From: Metabacillus sp. B2-18
GTDB lineage: Bacteria; Bacillota; Bacilli; Bacillales; Bacillaceae
NCBI RefSeq assembly: GCF_021117275.1
Contig: NZ_CP088245.1
Coordinates: 4,191,501 to 4,255,500 of the forward strand
DNA: 64,000 nt
Reading direction: 5' to 3'
Shown: positions 38,134 through 49,024 of the stretch, piece after piece
Layout: every line of letters begins with the position of its first letter
Position numbering within the stretch: position 1 is the first letter of the stretch
Notes under the pieces: model-generated
What the model saw: the letters and a program-made list of their open reading frames with translations, nothing else
What the model was told of the DNA's origin: nothing
Databases searched by the model: none
Position numbers and translations under genes: made by a program

Positions 38134-38458
38134 CAAAATCCACACCTCACAAAATTTACTTGTACAAATTATTCATAATTACTAGTTTCCATTATTTTAG
38201 TCTCACTGACAAGTGAAAAATATAATTCATTTTACCACAACTCATTATTCCTATCAATAAAGTTGGAATTTAATTGTGTGAAGAATGAAAAAGTTTTTGA
38301 CAAGTTTGTGAGGATTGATGATACTTTTTGTTAAAAGGAAAACTTGTTCGTTCTATTCCACTATCGTTATATAATAGAGTTAAAACAAAAATTTATAACA
38401 TAAATCCTCTTAATATCCGTACTAAACCAAAAAGTACCTATTCAAGGAGAATTCACCT
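38134..38458. other. Divergent promoter region between cysJ and the amidase gene
   Basis: About 325 bases without a gene. An interrupted palindrome ATTCC, 13 bases, GGAAT lies at 38247-38269 and could bind a sulfur regulator such as CymR or CysL. For the plus-strand amidase, TTGACA occurs near 38297 and TATAAT near 38370, but they do not form one well-spaced pair. Confidence 0.5.
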
Positions 38459-39853
38459 ATGCACCAATTAAATTGGCTCGATGCCACTGAACAGGCTTAT
38501 CTTATTAAAACCAAACAAATTTCAGCTGCAGAATTAGTTTCCCATACAATTGACTTAATAGAAGAGTTAAACCCCAAATTAAATGCTGTCACACATAAAT
38601 TGTATGAAGACAAGTTACCACCAACTGAATCCGGTCCATTTTCAGGTGTTCCGTTCCTTATGAAGGATTTGGAATTTTTCGCAAACACCCCCTACACAGC
38701 AGGATCTACATATCTTAAAAACTTTATTGCCTCAGCTGATAGTGAGTACTCATCACGAATCCGTCAACAAACGGGGCTTATCACAATTGGAAAAACAAAT
38801 ACTTGTGAGTTTGGACTAGTACCGACTACTGAGCCTTTACAATATGGTCCAACGAGAAATCCATGGAATCTAGCCTATACAGTTGGAGGCTCAAGCGGAG
38901 GGGCTGCGGCTGCTGTTGCAGCTGGAATTGTTCCGATGGCACATGCCTCGGACGGGGGAGGATCAATTAGAATTCCCGCATCTTGTTGTGGAGTTTTTGG
39001 CCTAAAAGTAAGTAGAGGCAGAATTCCAAAGAACCCTGATCCGGTTGGCCTCGGAGTTAATCATGTGATTACACGGACTGTTCGAGATAGTGCGGGACTT
39101 CTTGATGCTACATATGGAAATAATCCTGGTGATCCATTCTATGTATCACAACCAAGTAGTTCATTTGTCACTGAGTCAATCAAAGAACCTAGGAAATTAA
39201 AAATAGCTGTTTTAAAAACCGGATTTAACGGTAAAAAGATTCATTCTGATTGTGAAGATGCTGTTTTAGATGCAGCAAATCTCTGTCAATCTCTTGGCCA
39301 TGATGTTGAGGAGGGATTTCCTACTATTCATGTTGATCAATATAATCGAGCATTTCAAGTGCTTTGGCAATCATCCTTTTCACAAGGAATACATTCTTTA
39401 ACAAATTTAACTGGAAGAGCTCCGAAGCAAGAAGAACTAGAACCTTATACTTGGGAAGTTTTACACTGCGGGAATTCATACAGAGCAACAGAATATCTTG
39501 CTGCGATTAGTTACATGCAGCTAGTAACGAAAGAAGTTGCTCAATTTTTCAACAACTACGATCTCCTATTAACTCCAACTCTTAGTGAGCCACCTCTAAG
39601 AATTGGTGAATTATCTTATAAAGGTAATATAGAGGAGTATGTTAACAGACTAAATGAATGGGTACCCTTCACTCCACTTGCGAATACAACTGGCTGTCCG
39701 GCGATGTCTGTTCCATTGTTTTGGAATAAAGATATCTTACCTATTGGTGTTCAGTTTATGGGACCGCTCGGAGATGAAGCTACTCTGTTTCAACTTGCTG
39801 GACAGCTTGAGCAAGCACGGCCTTGGAAAGATAAAAAACCAACTATTATATAG
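38459..39853 (+). CDS. Amidase (amidase signature family)
   Basis: 464 residues of the amidase signature family, which hydrolyse amides through a Ser-cisSer-Lys triad. Lysine is in LMKDLEF near residue 70, the glycine-serine loop in GGSSGGAAA (~145) and the nucleophile serine in [11 protein letters not shown] (~170). Relatives include 6-aminohexanoate-cyclic-dimer hydrolase and GatA. No gatB or gatC is adjacent and the C-terminal half differs from GatA, so a general amidase is more likely. AAGGAG precedes the ATG. Single-gene unit, convergent with licT. Confidence 0.9.
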   Translation: MHQLNWLDATEQAYLIKTKQISAAELVSHTIDLIEELNPKLNAVTHKLYEDKLPPTESGPFSGVPFLMKDLEFFANTPYTAGSTYLKNFIASADSEYSSRIRQQTGLITIGKTNTCEFGLVPTTEPLQYGPTRNPWNLAYTVGGSSGGAAAAVAAGIVPMAHASDGGGSIRIPASCCGVFGLKVSRGRIPKNPDPVGLGVNHVITRTVRDSAGLLDATYGNNPGDPFYVSQPSSSFVTESIKEPRKLKIAVLKTGFNGKKIHSDCEDAVLDAANLCQSLGHDVEEGFPTIHVDQYNRAFQVLWQSSFSQGIHSLTNLTGRAPKQEELEPYTWEVLHCGNSYRATEYLAAISYMQLVTKEVAQFFNNYDLLLTPTLSEPPLRIGELSYKGNIEEYVNRLNEWVPFTPLANTTGCPAMSVPLFWNKDILPIGVQFMGPLGDEATLFQLAGQLEQARPWKDKKPTII

Positions 39854-39856
39854 AAG

Positions 39857-39883
39857 AAAGTAGACGAAACGTTCGTCTACTTT
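39857..39883. terminator. Bidirectional terminator between amidase and licT
   Basis: Perfect 12-bp stem AAAGTAGACGAA / TTCGTCTACTTT with a 3-base loop; serves both converging genes. Confidence 0.92.
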
Positions 39884-39888
39884 TCCTC

Positions 39889-40719
39889 TTATCTATTAAT
39901 AACCCTCTCAATATGAATCGTCAAATACAGCTTCTCATCGTTTGTTAACTCGTAATCAAATTGTCTTTCCACATAATCATTAATTTTTTCCGTACATTCA
40001 TAAGCTTGTTTGTGTTTGTTTTTTACAGCTTCAAACAGAAAATCGTCTTCACCTTCCATGTAAGTTTTGCTGTATAGTCTTTGAGCAAAGAACTTCAAAT
40101 GAGTGACAAATCGGAAGAAGTTAAGAGACTCTTCGTTAAAATCCATCTTAAAGTGATATTTCACAATTTTTAAGATGTCTTGCATCGTTTTTGTAATGTT
40201 TACGATATTAGGCATTTCTTCATTTAGCTCTGCATTCACAATATGCATGGCAATAAAGCCAGCTTCATCCTCAGGCAATGTAACATCAAGCTTTTCCTTA
40301 ATCATACCCAGTGCTTCTACACCAAGAGAAAATTCATCTTTATATAGCTTTTTGATTTCCCATAGCAACGCATTCTTTATATCGAGGCCTTTTTTATTAC
40401 GTTCAATGGCAAAATTAATGTGATCTGTAAGAGAAACATAAATACTGTCATTTAGTTCTCTTCCAAGCTTACTTTTTGCTTTTTTAATAACCTCTTCTGT
40501 TACTTCCATGAGTTCAATTGAAACCTCATATAAAAGGGTTTTAAATCGTTCCGACATGTCTTTATTTTTCAGTGTAAACACTTTCTCAATTTTATCATCA
40601 TCTATTTCGTCACCAGGTCTTTTTTGAAAAGCAAGACCTTTCCCCATGATAACAAGCTCTATATTTTCTTCATTAAATGCACTTACAACATTATTGTTAA
40701 ATACTTTTTCTATTTTCAT
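39889..40719 (-). CDS. licT: Beta-glucoside operon antiterminator LicT (BglG family)
   Basis: 276 residues: RNA-binding CAT domain (1-56, IEKVFNNNVVSAF), PRD1 (~70-170, with LTDHINFAIER) and PRD2 (~175-276, with FRFVTHLKFFAQR). The PRD histidines are phosphorylated by HPr and by the beta-glucoside EII; active dimers bind the RAT RNA and prevent leader termination. A RAT and overlapping terminator are present upstream of bglP. It is the last gene of bglP-bglH-licT. Confidence 0.94.
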   Translation of the reverse strand: MKIEKVFNNNVVSAFNEENIELVIMGKGLAFQKRPGDEIDDDKIEKVFTLKNKDMSERFKTLLYEVSIELMEVTEEVIKKAKSKLGRELNDSIYVSLTDHINFAIERNKKGLDIKNALLWEIKKLYKDEFSLGVEALGMIKEKLDVTLPEDEAGFIAMHIVNAELNEEMPNIVNITKTMQDILKIVKYHFKMDFNEESLNFFRFVTHLKFFAQRLYSKTYMEGEDDFLFEAVKNKHKQAYECTEKINDYVERQFDYELTNDEKLYLTIHIERVINR

Positions 40720-40954
40720 ATAACCACCTAAACTTTTTATGGTTTATTTGTTAAACAGATTTTCTCGTATAAGCTCTATTTATCGTATTATAAGTGATAC
40801 TCTTCTCCATGACCACTTCTAAAGATTATAGGAGAATCCCTGTACTAATAGAAGGAAAGCTGTTGTCAGCTTTCCTCTTATATCATGATGACCTGAAAGT
40901 ATTCTCCATTTGCCTATCACATGCTTGAACCACCTTTTCCCTTAATAATGCTTC

Positions 40955-42391
<1,437 letters not shown>

Positions 42392-42448
42392 TCATAAAAA
42401 AGTGAGGGAGAGAACGTCTTAAAAGACGACCTCCTCCTTAGCTAACAT

Positions 42449-44347
42449 TTAATTTATAGTAAAAACACAGTCACCAGTTTTCACTTGTTTCTCTGGTGTT
42501 AAGTTTAGATTAAACTCTTTATGATTCGTTACCACAACAGGTGTTGTGAGTGGTTTCCCCGCTTCTTTAATCTTATCCATATCAAACTCTATTAAGAGTT
42601 GACCTTTTTCAATTCGGTCACCTTGAGAAACATGGGCTGTAAAATACTTTCCTTCTAACTGTACAGTATCCATACCGATATGAATCAGAATATCTACCCC
42701 ATTTTCAGTCGTGATACCAATTGCATGATTAGTCGGGAATAAAGCAGTCACGATACCAGAAGCAGGAGCTAATAGCTTTCCTTCGCTTGGCTCAATTGCT
42801 ACACCATGACCAAGAGCACCTGATGCAAATGCTTCGTCTTCTATTTCTGATAAAACCTTTACTTCACCTGTTAAAGGACTAATGATTTGTTCATTTTTAG
42901 CATTTGAAGCTGTTGTTACTGCCACTTCACTCTCAGAATTTTCAGTTACTTCATTTTTAGCTTTTCCCATTCCAAATAGGTACGTAAGAATAAAGCCTAG
43001 ACCAAATGCTACAGCAAATGAAATCAACATTGCCCAAAAAGCAAATGTAATACCATCTGTTGGACTGATAAATGATGGAATTCCGAATACTCCAAGACCG
43101 CCTACCATGTAAATTTTAGAACCAGCTGCACCGATAATCCCACCACCAACAGCAGCTGCAATACAGCTAATGATAAATGGCTTTTTAAGCGGTAATGTAA
43201 TACCGTAAATTGCTGGCTCTGTTACACCGAAAATACCCGAAATAAATGCTGGAATACTTAATGTTTTCAGCTTTTGCTGCTTTGTTCTAATCCATACTGC
43301 CAATACTGCACCAATTTGAGCAAATGAAGCAGCAAATGTAGTTGCTAATACCGGGTCAGCACCCATTGTTGTAAGGTTGTTAATCGCAATTGGTACAAGA
43401 CCCCAGTGAAGACCAAAGATAACAAGTAACTGCCATAATCCACCTACAAAAATCCCTGCAACTAGTGGGCTTAAATTATAGATAAATAGGGTTGCCATTC
43501 CTAAAAGATTACCTAACCATGTTGCGATAGGTCCAATTATGATAAATGTTAAAGGAACAACAATTAGTAATGTAAAAAATGGTACTAAGAATGCTTTCAC
43601 TACACTTGGAATGATTTTTTTCAAACGGTTTTCTACAATTGCTGCGAAATATGATGCTAAAATAATCGGGATAACAGAAGATGCATAACTCATTAAAATG
43701 ACAGGTACACCTAAAAATGTAATATGAATTGCTGATTCAAACATTGTCCCTGAAAATAATGTGTAAAGAGGATCGCCTGCCGTTAAGCCTGATAAAGTTG
43801 GATAAACTAATGAACCCCCAATGGCCATTCCGATGAACGGACTTCCACCAAACTTTTTAATCGCTGTGTATCCTAAGAAAATTGGAAAGAAGTAAAATAA
43901 TGAATCACCAATTGCATTTAAAATTTGATAAGTTCCCGATGTATCCTCTAACCAACCTAATGCAAGAAATAGTGCATTAAAACCTTTGATCATCCCTGTT
44001 GCAGCTAATACGCCAAGTACAGGAGTGAATATACTTGAAATGATGTCAATTAAACTTGATTTTTGTTTTTCTTCATCATCACTAGTTTGCGACTGTCCTT
44101 GAAAACCACCAACATGTAATACTGCTTGATAAACATCTGGTACATGGTTTCCAATAACCACTTGATATTGCCCACCGCTTTTCATAACAGTTACAACATC
44201 ATCCATATTTTTTAGTACTTCTGTATTTGCCTTTGATTCATCTTTTAATTTAAAACGTAATCTAGTAATACAATGCACGACACTGGAAACGTTTTCTTTT
44301 CCGCCGACATTTGAGAGTATATCTTTAGCCAACTGCTCGTATTTCAT
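42449..44347 (-). CDS. bglP: PTS beta-glucoside transporter subunit IIBCA BglP
   Basis: 632 residues: EIIB (1-85) with phosphorylated C26 (VHCITRLRFKL), membrane EIIC (~105-460) and EIIA (~480-632) with the active histidine in VDILIHIGMDTV. It imports and phosphorylates beta-glucosides such as salicin or arbutin and signals to LicT by reversible PRD phosphorylation. First gene of the operon, behind a cre-overlapped promoter and LicT-controlled leader. Confidence 0.96.
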   Translation of the reverse strand: MKYEQLAKDILSNVGGKENVSSVVHCITRLRFKLKDESKANTEVLKNMDDVVTVMKSGGQYQVVIGNHVPDVYQAVLHVGGFQGQSQTSDDEEKQKSSLIDIISSIFTPVLGVLAATGMIKGFNALFLALGWLEDTSGTYQILNAIGDSLFYFFPIFLGYTAIKKFGGSPFIGMAIGGSLVYPTLSGLTAGDPLYTLFSGTMFESAIHITFLGVPVILMSYASSVIPIILASYFAAIVENRLKKIIPSVVKAFLVPFFTLLIVVPLTFIIIGPIATWLGNLLGMATLFIYNLSPLVAGIFVGGLWQLLVIFGLHWGLVPIAINNLTTMGADPVLATTFAASFAQIGAVLAVWIRTKQQKLKTLSIPAFISGIFGVTEPAIYGITLPLKKPFIISCIAAAVGGGIIGAAGSKIYMVGGLGVFGIPSFISPTDGITFAFWAMLISFAVAFGLGFILTYLFGMGKAKNEVTENSESEVAVTTASNAKNEQIISPLTGEVKVLSEIEDEAFASGALGHGVAIEPSEGKLLAPASGIVTALFPTNHAIGITTENGVDILIHIGMDTVQLEGKYFTAHVSQGDRIEKGQLLIEFDMDKIKEAGKPLTTPVVVTNHKEFNLNLTPEKQVKTGDCVFTIN

Positions 44348-44383
44348 GAGGTGTCCCTTCTTTCATCTTAATTTTAGACAAAT

Positions 44384-44470
44384 AAAAAACCTGAGCCGAA
44401 TAGCACACAAATATCGCGAATATTGTGTCACTATTCAGTCCAGGTTATGCCCACTTAAGGTAACATTCCT
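44384..44470 (-). promoter_or_regulatory. bglP leader: LicT RAT overlapping a terminator
   Basis: The RAT is at 44442-44470; on the minus strand it reads AGGAATGTTACC, a short loop, then GTGGGCATAACCT, the usual GGAxTGTTAC/GGGCAxAACC pattern. It overlaps the 5' arm of a long hairpin (44384-44446, outer arms AACCTG/CAGGTT) followed by six T. Binding of LicT to RAT excludes the terminator. Confidence 0.9.
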
Positions 44471-44504
44471 ATAACGGAATATGTATTATTTATTTGTTAT
44501 ATGT

Positions 44505-44541
44505 AATTTATCACGGGTAAAATTGAATGTCAACGCTTTCT
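44505..44541 (-). promoter_or_regulatory. bglP promoter with cre site
   Basis: On the minus strand, -35 TTGACA (44528-44533), 17 bases, -10 TAAATT (44505-44510) with an extended TG. A cre-like AGAAAGCGTTGACA (44528-44541) fits 13 of 14 positions of the CcpA consensus and overlaps the -35, predicting glucose repression. Confidence 0.82.
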
Positions 44542-44585
44542 TTTGATTTTTTTGTAGTTTACTAGACTTTGGAACTAAATGAAAA

Positions 44586-44610
44586 AAAGAGGTCTTTCGC
44601 GACCTCCTTT
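44586..44610 (-). terminator. Terminator after the histidine phosphatase gene
   Basis: Stem AAAGAGGTC / GACCTCCTTT (6 perfect central pairs) with a 6-base loop and T-run on the minus strand. Confidence 0.8.
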
Positions 44611-44619
44611 TCTCATGAA

Positions 44620-45264
44620 TCAGCTATTTGCTTTTAATACCTGACTGCCCTTGTCCCTATAACTAGTGTCACCAATCTTTTCAACGTAAGGTTTACCATC
44701 AATAAAATTGACAACCGAAACACTGCAATTGTCATGAACCTTAAACTCTTTGCTGTTTGTGACTTGGATTATATAGTTACCGATTGTTACACCGTGAGAA
44801 AAAATTAAAATATTTCCATCATCTGGAGCATGTTTTTCAACAATTTCATTGATTGCTTGTTCAGTTCTTTCAAAAAGCTGTGCATATGTTTCACCTTCTG
44901 GAGCACAAGCATTAACATCAAGGCTGAATAATTTTTCGAGGGCATCTCCGTAAAGATTGGGAATTTCATCTTCTAATAAAGCTTCTAATACTCCAAAATT
45001 CATTTCCTTTAATCGTGCATCAGGGTTTAAAGGTATGTCACGGTCACCGATGGCATATTTAGCTGTGTCGAGTACTCTCTGACTGTCACTTGCATAGGCT
45101 GCAATAAATTCAATATCAGATAAGCCCTTTCCAACTGATTTAGCTTGTAAAATTCCTTTTTCAGTAAGTGGTGAATCGCAGAAACCCTGCATTCTTCGTT
45201 CCACATTATATTGAGTTTCTCCGTGGCGGACAAAATAAAGAGTTAGTTTGTTTTCTGTTGCCAT
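44620..45264 (-). CDS. Histidine phosphatase superfamily protein (phosphoglycerate mutase-like)
   Basis: 214 residues with the catalytic RHG loop FVRHGETQYN near residue 13, the catalytic glutamate in LKEMNFGVLE (~85) and the second histidine in FSHGVTIGNY (~155). Such proteins are phosphatases of small phosphorylated metabolites or cofactor-dependent mutases; nothing singles out the substrate. AAAGGATG precedes the ATG. Single-gene unit with its own promoter. Confidence 0.9.
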   Translation of the reverse strand: MATENKLTLYFVRHGETQYNVERRMQGFCDSPLTEKGILQAKSVGKGLSDIEFIAAYASDSQRVLDTAKYAIGDRDIPLNPDARLKEMNFGVLEALLEDEIPNLYGDALEKLFSLDVNACAPEGETYAQLFERTEQAINEIVEKHAPDDGNILIFSHGVTIGNYIIQVTNSKEFKVHDNCSVSVVNFIDGKPYVEKIGDTSYRDKGSQVLKANS

Positions 45265-45331
45265 TTATGAACACATCCTTTTTTTCAGTCTCGGTCTCTG
45301 AAGGTTTTACCCTAATAATGACATTATGACC

Positions 45332-45360
45332 ATTATAATCCTCTTCTAATGGTGTCACAA
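45332..45360 (-). promoter_or_regulatory. Sigma-A promoter for the histidine phosphatase gene
   Basis: On the minus strand TTGTGA (45355-45360), 17 bases, perfect -10 TATAAT (45332-45337), about 65 bases before the start codon. Confidence 0.7.
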
Positions 45361-45391
45361 TGAAAACATACTTTATCCTTAGAACATAAAA

Positions 45392-45418
45392 AAAGCATAA
45401 CCTTAATGGCTATGCTTT
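45392..45418 (-). terminator. Terminator after the hybrid kinase gene
   Basis: 11-bp stem AAAGCATAACC / GGCTATGCTTT with one G-U pair, followed by seven T on the minus strand. Confidence 0.85.
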
Positions 45419-45422
45419 CTGA

Positions 45423-47318
45423 CTATAAAAACGATTTAGCAGAATTCTCTCGATTATAGGTGATATACTTAATCGTACTCTCTAGCACATTACGTATTTC
45501 TTCTATGTGAATTGGTTTTTTAATATAAGCATAACACCCTTCTTCAGAAGCCTGGTTTATCGTTGATTCCATTGCATCCGCACTAACAGCTATAACAGGA
45601 ATGTCCTTTGATAAAGGGTTCGATTTAATATGCTTTAATGCATCTAGCCCATTCATATCTGGCAACGTAATGTCTAGTAAAATAATATCAGGCTTTAGTT
45701 CAATGGCTTGTTTTATTCCGTCTTTTCCAGACGTTACACACTGTAAATCGATCGTTTGAATGATACGTAGCATTGATCTCATTACGTCTATATTGTCGGT
45801 GTTATCTTCAATATATAAAACTCTTAAAGGTTGGCTTAATGGAATCAATGGCTCTTCATCTATATTTTGCACACATACTTCAGACTGTTTATTCAACTTT
45901 TTAAACGAAACCCAGAAAGTAGAGCCTTTCCCTTTTTCTGTTGTCACACCGTAGTTACCATGCATTCTCTTGGTTAGCTGTGATACAATCGCCAGCCCGA
46001 TACCTGTACCTTTCCAGTTATTCATTGTATTTTTACTTCTATAAAAGGGCTCATAAATAAGATCAAGATCTTCTTGCTCGATTCCGATTCCACTGTCTTT
46101 AACATTAATTTTTACTTCTTCACTATCATTTTCCTCATCACAATATATATGAACCGTTCCATTTGCTCTGTTATACTTCAAGGCATTATCCAATAGATTT
46201 GTGATAATTTGATTAAAACGAACTGGGTCTGCTTCTATGAAAAAATCTGATGGGACATCCTCTAAATGGATATCTATATCAGAAGTATTTGTTTCAAGAA
46301 TAGAGCCTACACAATCTTCTAGAAAAGATTTGACTTGTAATTCTTTTTTGTGAATATTCACTTTACCCGTATCAATAGCTGTAAAATCTAATATCTCCTC
46401 TATTAAATTCAGTAATTGTTCAGAGGCATTATAGATTTTAGATATTTTTTGGTTCAAATCTGGCGAATTTTTATCCATTAAGAGAATTTGTGAGTAACCT
46501 TGAATCGTATTAAGAGGAGTTCGCAAATCATGGCTCATTTGTGATAAAAAGACAGTTTTTGCAAGATTAGCTTTTTCTGCATTTATTTTTTCTAATTCAA
46601 GAAACTTTTCACGCTCCATTTGACGGGCATTCCCAATTAACAGCTCTTCATTTTTCTTTTCCAACAAGTTATTTTCTGTTTCTAGTTGTTGGACCCTTTC
46701 TCTTTCTGCTGCTGAAAATGAAATATATTTCGTATGATAAAAAGGGGACTTTTCAATTGCTTCATCCACCATGACATACTCATGAATTTTTAATAACTCA
46801 TTTTGAAAAAAAGCAGGTGTAATAAAAGCATTATAAGCACACACCGAGATCGTATTACTTCCCTGTAATAGTCGATCTACTTGACTCTCATAATTCCTTA
46901 TTTCACTTATTGAAGAATCATCCGCTAATACATGTCCCCAAGTTCGTGTTCTTATTCCCTTTTCAACATTCATCTGCAACATTTCCTTTAACTGCTTAAA
47001 ACTCTCATCTGCGTCAAATCCTTTTTCTGAGAGGTAAAAATCTTCAATCGGCATGAAATCTACTAAGTTCATTTCTTCTTCTGTATACCCACTACTTACT
47101 AAAAGGTCAGATAGATTTTTATATACACTCTGTTCTTCTACAAACAAGATTTTATCCTGATGTTGTAAACCCTGACTAATAAATTGATAAGCATGCTCCA
47201 GATACTTTTTCTCATCATTAAACATATATAAAATGTGAGCACCTTTTCCATTTAAATTATTTGTGAATTCCTTTAAAAAAGGCACACTTTCCCACTTAGG
47301 TGTTTTTCTTTCTTTCAT
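45423..47318 (-). CDS. MEDS-domain hybrid histidine kinase/response regulator
   Basis: 631 residues, soluble. Residues ~20-190 match the MEDS (DcmR-type) sensory domain (GAHILYMFNDEKKYLEHA, then FYLSEKGFDADESF and TRTWGHVLADD), followed by a coiled coil (~205-255). HisKA has the phosphorylated histidine in FLSQMSHDLRTPLN (~270); HATPase shows NLLDNALKYN and GTGIGLAIV; a receiver (~505-620) has phosphoacceptor in ILLDITLPDMNG and lysine in YIKKPIH. It can autophosphorylate and phosphorylate its own receiver, but no HPt is adjacent. A LytTR regulator gene lies upstream. Confidence 0.9.
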   Translation of the reverse strand: MKERKTPKWESVPFLKEFTNNLNGKGAHILYMFNDEKKYLEHAYQFISQGLQHQDKILFVEEQSVYKNLSDLLVSSGYTEEEMNLVDFMPIEDFYLSEKGFDADESFKQLKEMLQMNVEKGIRTRTWGHVLADDSSISEIRNYESQVDRLLQGSNTISVCAYNAFITPAFFQNELLKIHEYVMVDEAIEKSPFYHTKYISFSAAERERVQQLETENNLLEKKNEELLIGNARQMEREKFLELEKINAEKANLAKTVFLSQMSHDLRTPLNTIQGYSQILLMDKNSPDLNQKISKIYNASEQLLNLIEEILDFTAIDTGKVNIHKKELQVKSFLEDCVGSILETNTSDIDIHLEDVPSDFFIEADPVRFNQIITNLLDNALKYNRANGTVHIYCDEENDSEEVKINVKDSGIGIEQEDLDLIYEPFYRSKNTMNNWKGTGIGLAIVSQLTKRMHGNYGVTTEKGKGSTFWVSFKKLNKQSEVCVQNIDEEPLIPLSQPLRVLYIEDNTDNIDVMRSMLRIIQTIDLQCVTSGKDGIKQAIELKPDIILLDITLPDMNGLDALKHIKSNPLSKDIPVIAVSADAMESTINQASEEGCYAYIKKPIHIEEIRNVLESTIKYITYNRENSAKSFL

Positions 47319-47480
47319 TTGCCATCCCCCGTCCTAATCTCGTTACTATGTTAATCAATCATTTGTTATTGTAGAAGATAATATCATTGGAAGTAGTTCA
47401 TAAATTTAACAAAAACAGCAAGTCTTATAAATTCTTAATTTGGAACAGCAAATAAGCTTCTTTATCTATAAAAGACATAA

Positions 47481-47522
47481 AAAAACTCTAAGTATCTCCC
47501 TCATGGAGTTATTTAGAGTTTT
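47481..47522 (-). terminator. Terminator overlapping the end of the LytTR gene
   Basis: 10-bp stem ACTCTAA-type arms (AAAACTCTAA / TTAGAGTTTT); the 5' arm contains the last codons and stop of the LytTR gene. Confidence 0.75.
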
Positions 47523-48237
47523 CAAATGAAAGTGCATGATATAGCTTATTTTTCTGAAGTTTAGATACATGGGCGTAATGGGAATAATTTCGAAAATGCA
47601 CAAAATGTGTATCACCTTCAAATGTTAGATGTGATACATAGTTTAAATTCACGATAAACGACCGATGTGTTCTAAAAAAGTCATGATTCAGCTTTTGCAA
47701 AATTGTATCTAACGACTCATTTGTTTCATACTTCTGATCCACTGTATGAATAATTGTTTTTCTACTATCTTTTTCTATTAAAACGATTCTAGAAAAATGG
47801 ATAAAATGTGAGGTACGGTCTACGGTTATCGGCAAAATTTGTTTTTTTTCTACCTTTTGATTTGAAAGTAATACATTTTTAGCTCTTTCTAGCGCGATAT
47901 ATAACCTCTCTTTTTTTATAGGTTTCATCACATAGTCAACAGCATGTAAATCAAAAGCACTTATAGCATACTGATCATATGCCGTAATAAAAACAAATTG
48001 TAATTCAGGGGAAATTTTAAGACATGATGAAATGGCATCAATACCATTTAATTTTGGCATATTAATATCAGCAATGATAAGATCAGGCTTTTTATTTATA
48101 TTAATATCCAATAAATCCTCACCATCTTCAGCTATCCCAACAACCTCAAAGCTATCCAGTGGCTCTAAGAAGGCACTGATGATTTGCTGAGAATCAAAGT
48201 GGTCTTCTGCAATAACTACCTTAATTTTGGGATTCAC
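47509..48237 (-). CDS. LytTR-family response regulator
   Basis: 242 residues: receiver (1-120) with acidic E11/D12, phosphoacceptor in LIIADINMPKLNG (~residue 55) and lysine in YVMKPIKK (~105), then a LytTR DNA-binding domain (~140-240) with HRSFIVNLNYV. LytTR regulators often control wall, competence or virulence genes. GTG start at 48237 with AAGGAGG 7 bases upstream. No typical LytS-like membrane kinase is next to it; the downstream MEDS hybrid kinase is the nearest candidate partner. Confidence 0.92.
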   Translation of the reverse strand: MNPKIKVVIAEDHFDSQQIISAFLEPLDSFEVVGIAEDGEDLLDININKKPDLIIADINMPKLNGIDAISSCLKISPELQFVFITAYDQYAISAFDLHAVDYVMKPIKKERLYIALERAKNVLLSNQKVEKKQILPITVDRTSHFIHFSRIVLIEKDSRKTIIHTVDQKYETNESLDTILQKLNHDFFRTHRSFIVNLNYVSHLTFEGDTHFVHFRNYSHYAHVSKLQKNKLYHALSFENSK

Positions 48238-48383
48238 GACATGACCTCCTTCACCGGTTGATCATCTACTTTTAACTGAATCTCCTATTTATATTGTAAC
48301 ATGATAAAATTGCTTACTTTGTAGGAAATATTACCAACTGCATGAATAAACAAGATATTCAATCAATACTAGTTGAAGCTTTT

Positions 48384-48554
48384 TTACGTATTACTTGCTT
48401 TAAACACTGATTCAGAAATGATCCTACTATCTGCCCTTTCAGGGTTCCTACGATCAATTTCTTCTCTTAACATCATGATAAAGTTATGATCTAATTCATA
48501 AAAAACAGCATCCTCATAGGCATGTAATAGTTGATTATAACTTAATTGCCGCAT
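48384..48554 (-). CDS. sda: Sporulation histidine kinase inhibitor, Sda-like
   Basis: 56 residues. The MRQLSYNQLLHAYEDA helix and DHNFIMMLREEIDRR helix match Sda, the helical hairpin that binds KinA-type kinases and delays sporulation when DNA replication is disturbed. The C terminus is about ten residues longer than B. subtilis Sda. ATG at 48554 has AAAGGAG upstream; an in-frame ATG at 48620 has a weaker AGAGGT and would add 22 residues. Whether it inhibits the nearby kinases is not shown. Confidence 0.8.
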   Translation of the reverse strand: MRQLSYNQLLHAYEDAVFYELDHNFIMMLREEIDRRNPERADSRIISESVFKASNT

Positions 48555-48620
48555 TTTTAAAGTCTCCTTTAAACAGAAATACATAGTTAGCTCATTCTCT
48601 ATTTTACTATTATTAAACAT

Positions 48621-49024
48621 TCATACCTCTCAAGCAGACTGTGTAGAAACAAGAGAATTGGCAGAACAACCAACAATTTATTACATTCAGGAAGGAGAAT
48701 CGGCATTTTACTAAAAATCTACAAATTAAGACAGATACTTAGAAGGTGATCAAGCTAAAAAAAACACCAAATAGGTGATATTTCTGCTATTTTTACTTTC
48801 TTAATACTTTCAAGGATTCTGTTAACTTTTTATAAGAATTGTTTATGTTCAAACCCAATTGATTAAGTCAAATTATGTTTTGTTATATATTAATGGAGGC
48901 TAATGCACCGCAGATGCGGGTGCATTTTGATTTAATAGTGTTCAGTTTATATAAGCTGGAAACTAATTTCCCCACTTGTGCAGCCCGCATCTTTTCTTAA
49001 TATTAGGATAAAGAGAGTAACCCC
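48621..49024. other. Intergenic region between sda and the AraC-type gene
   Basis: About 400 bases. A hairpin AATGCACCGCA / TGCGGGTGCATT at 48902-48926, followed by TTTT on the plus strand, is the only clear element and may be a terminator. I see no gene. Confidence 0.55.

Noticed and set aside
44384..44446. T-box or other riboswitch before bglP
   Set aside because: RAT and overlapping terminator explain the structure fully and licT is in the operon.
48555..48700. DnaA boxes in front of sda
   Set aside because: Only a 7-of-9 match (TGTGTAGAA) is present, which is too weak to claim DnaA control.
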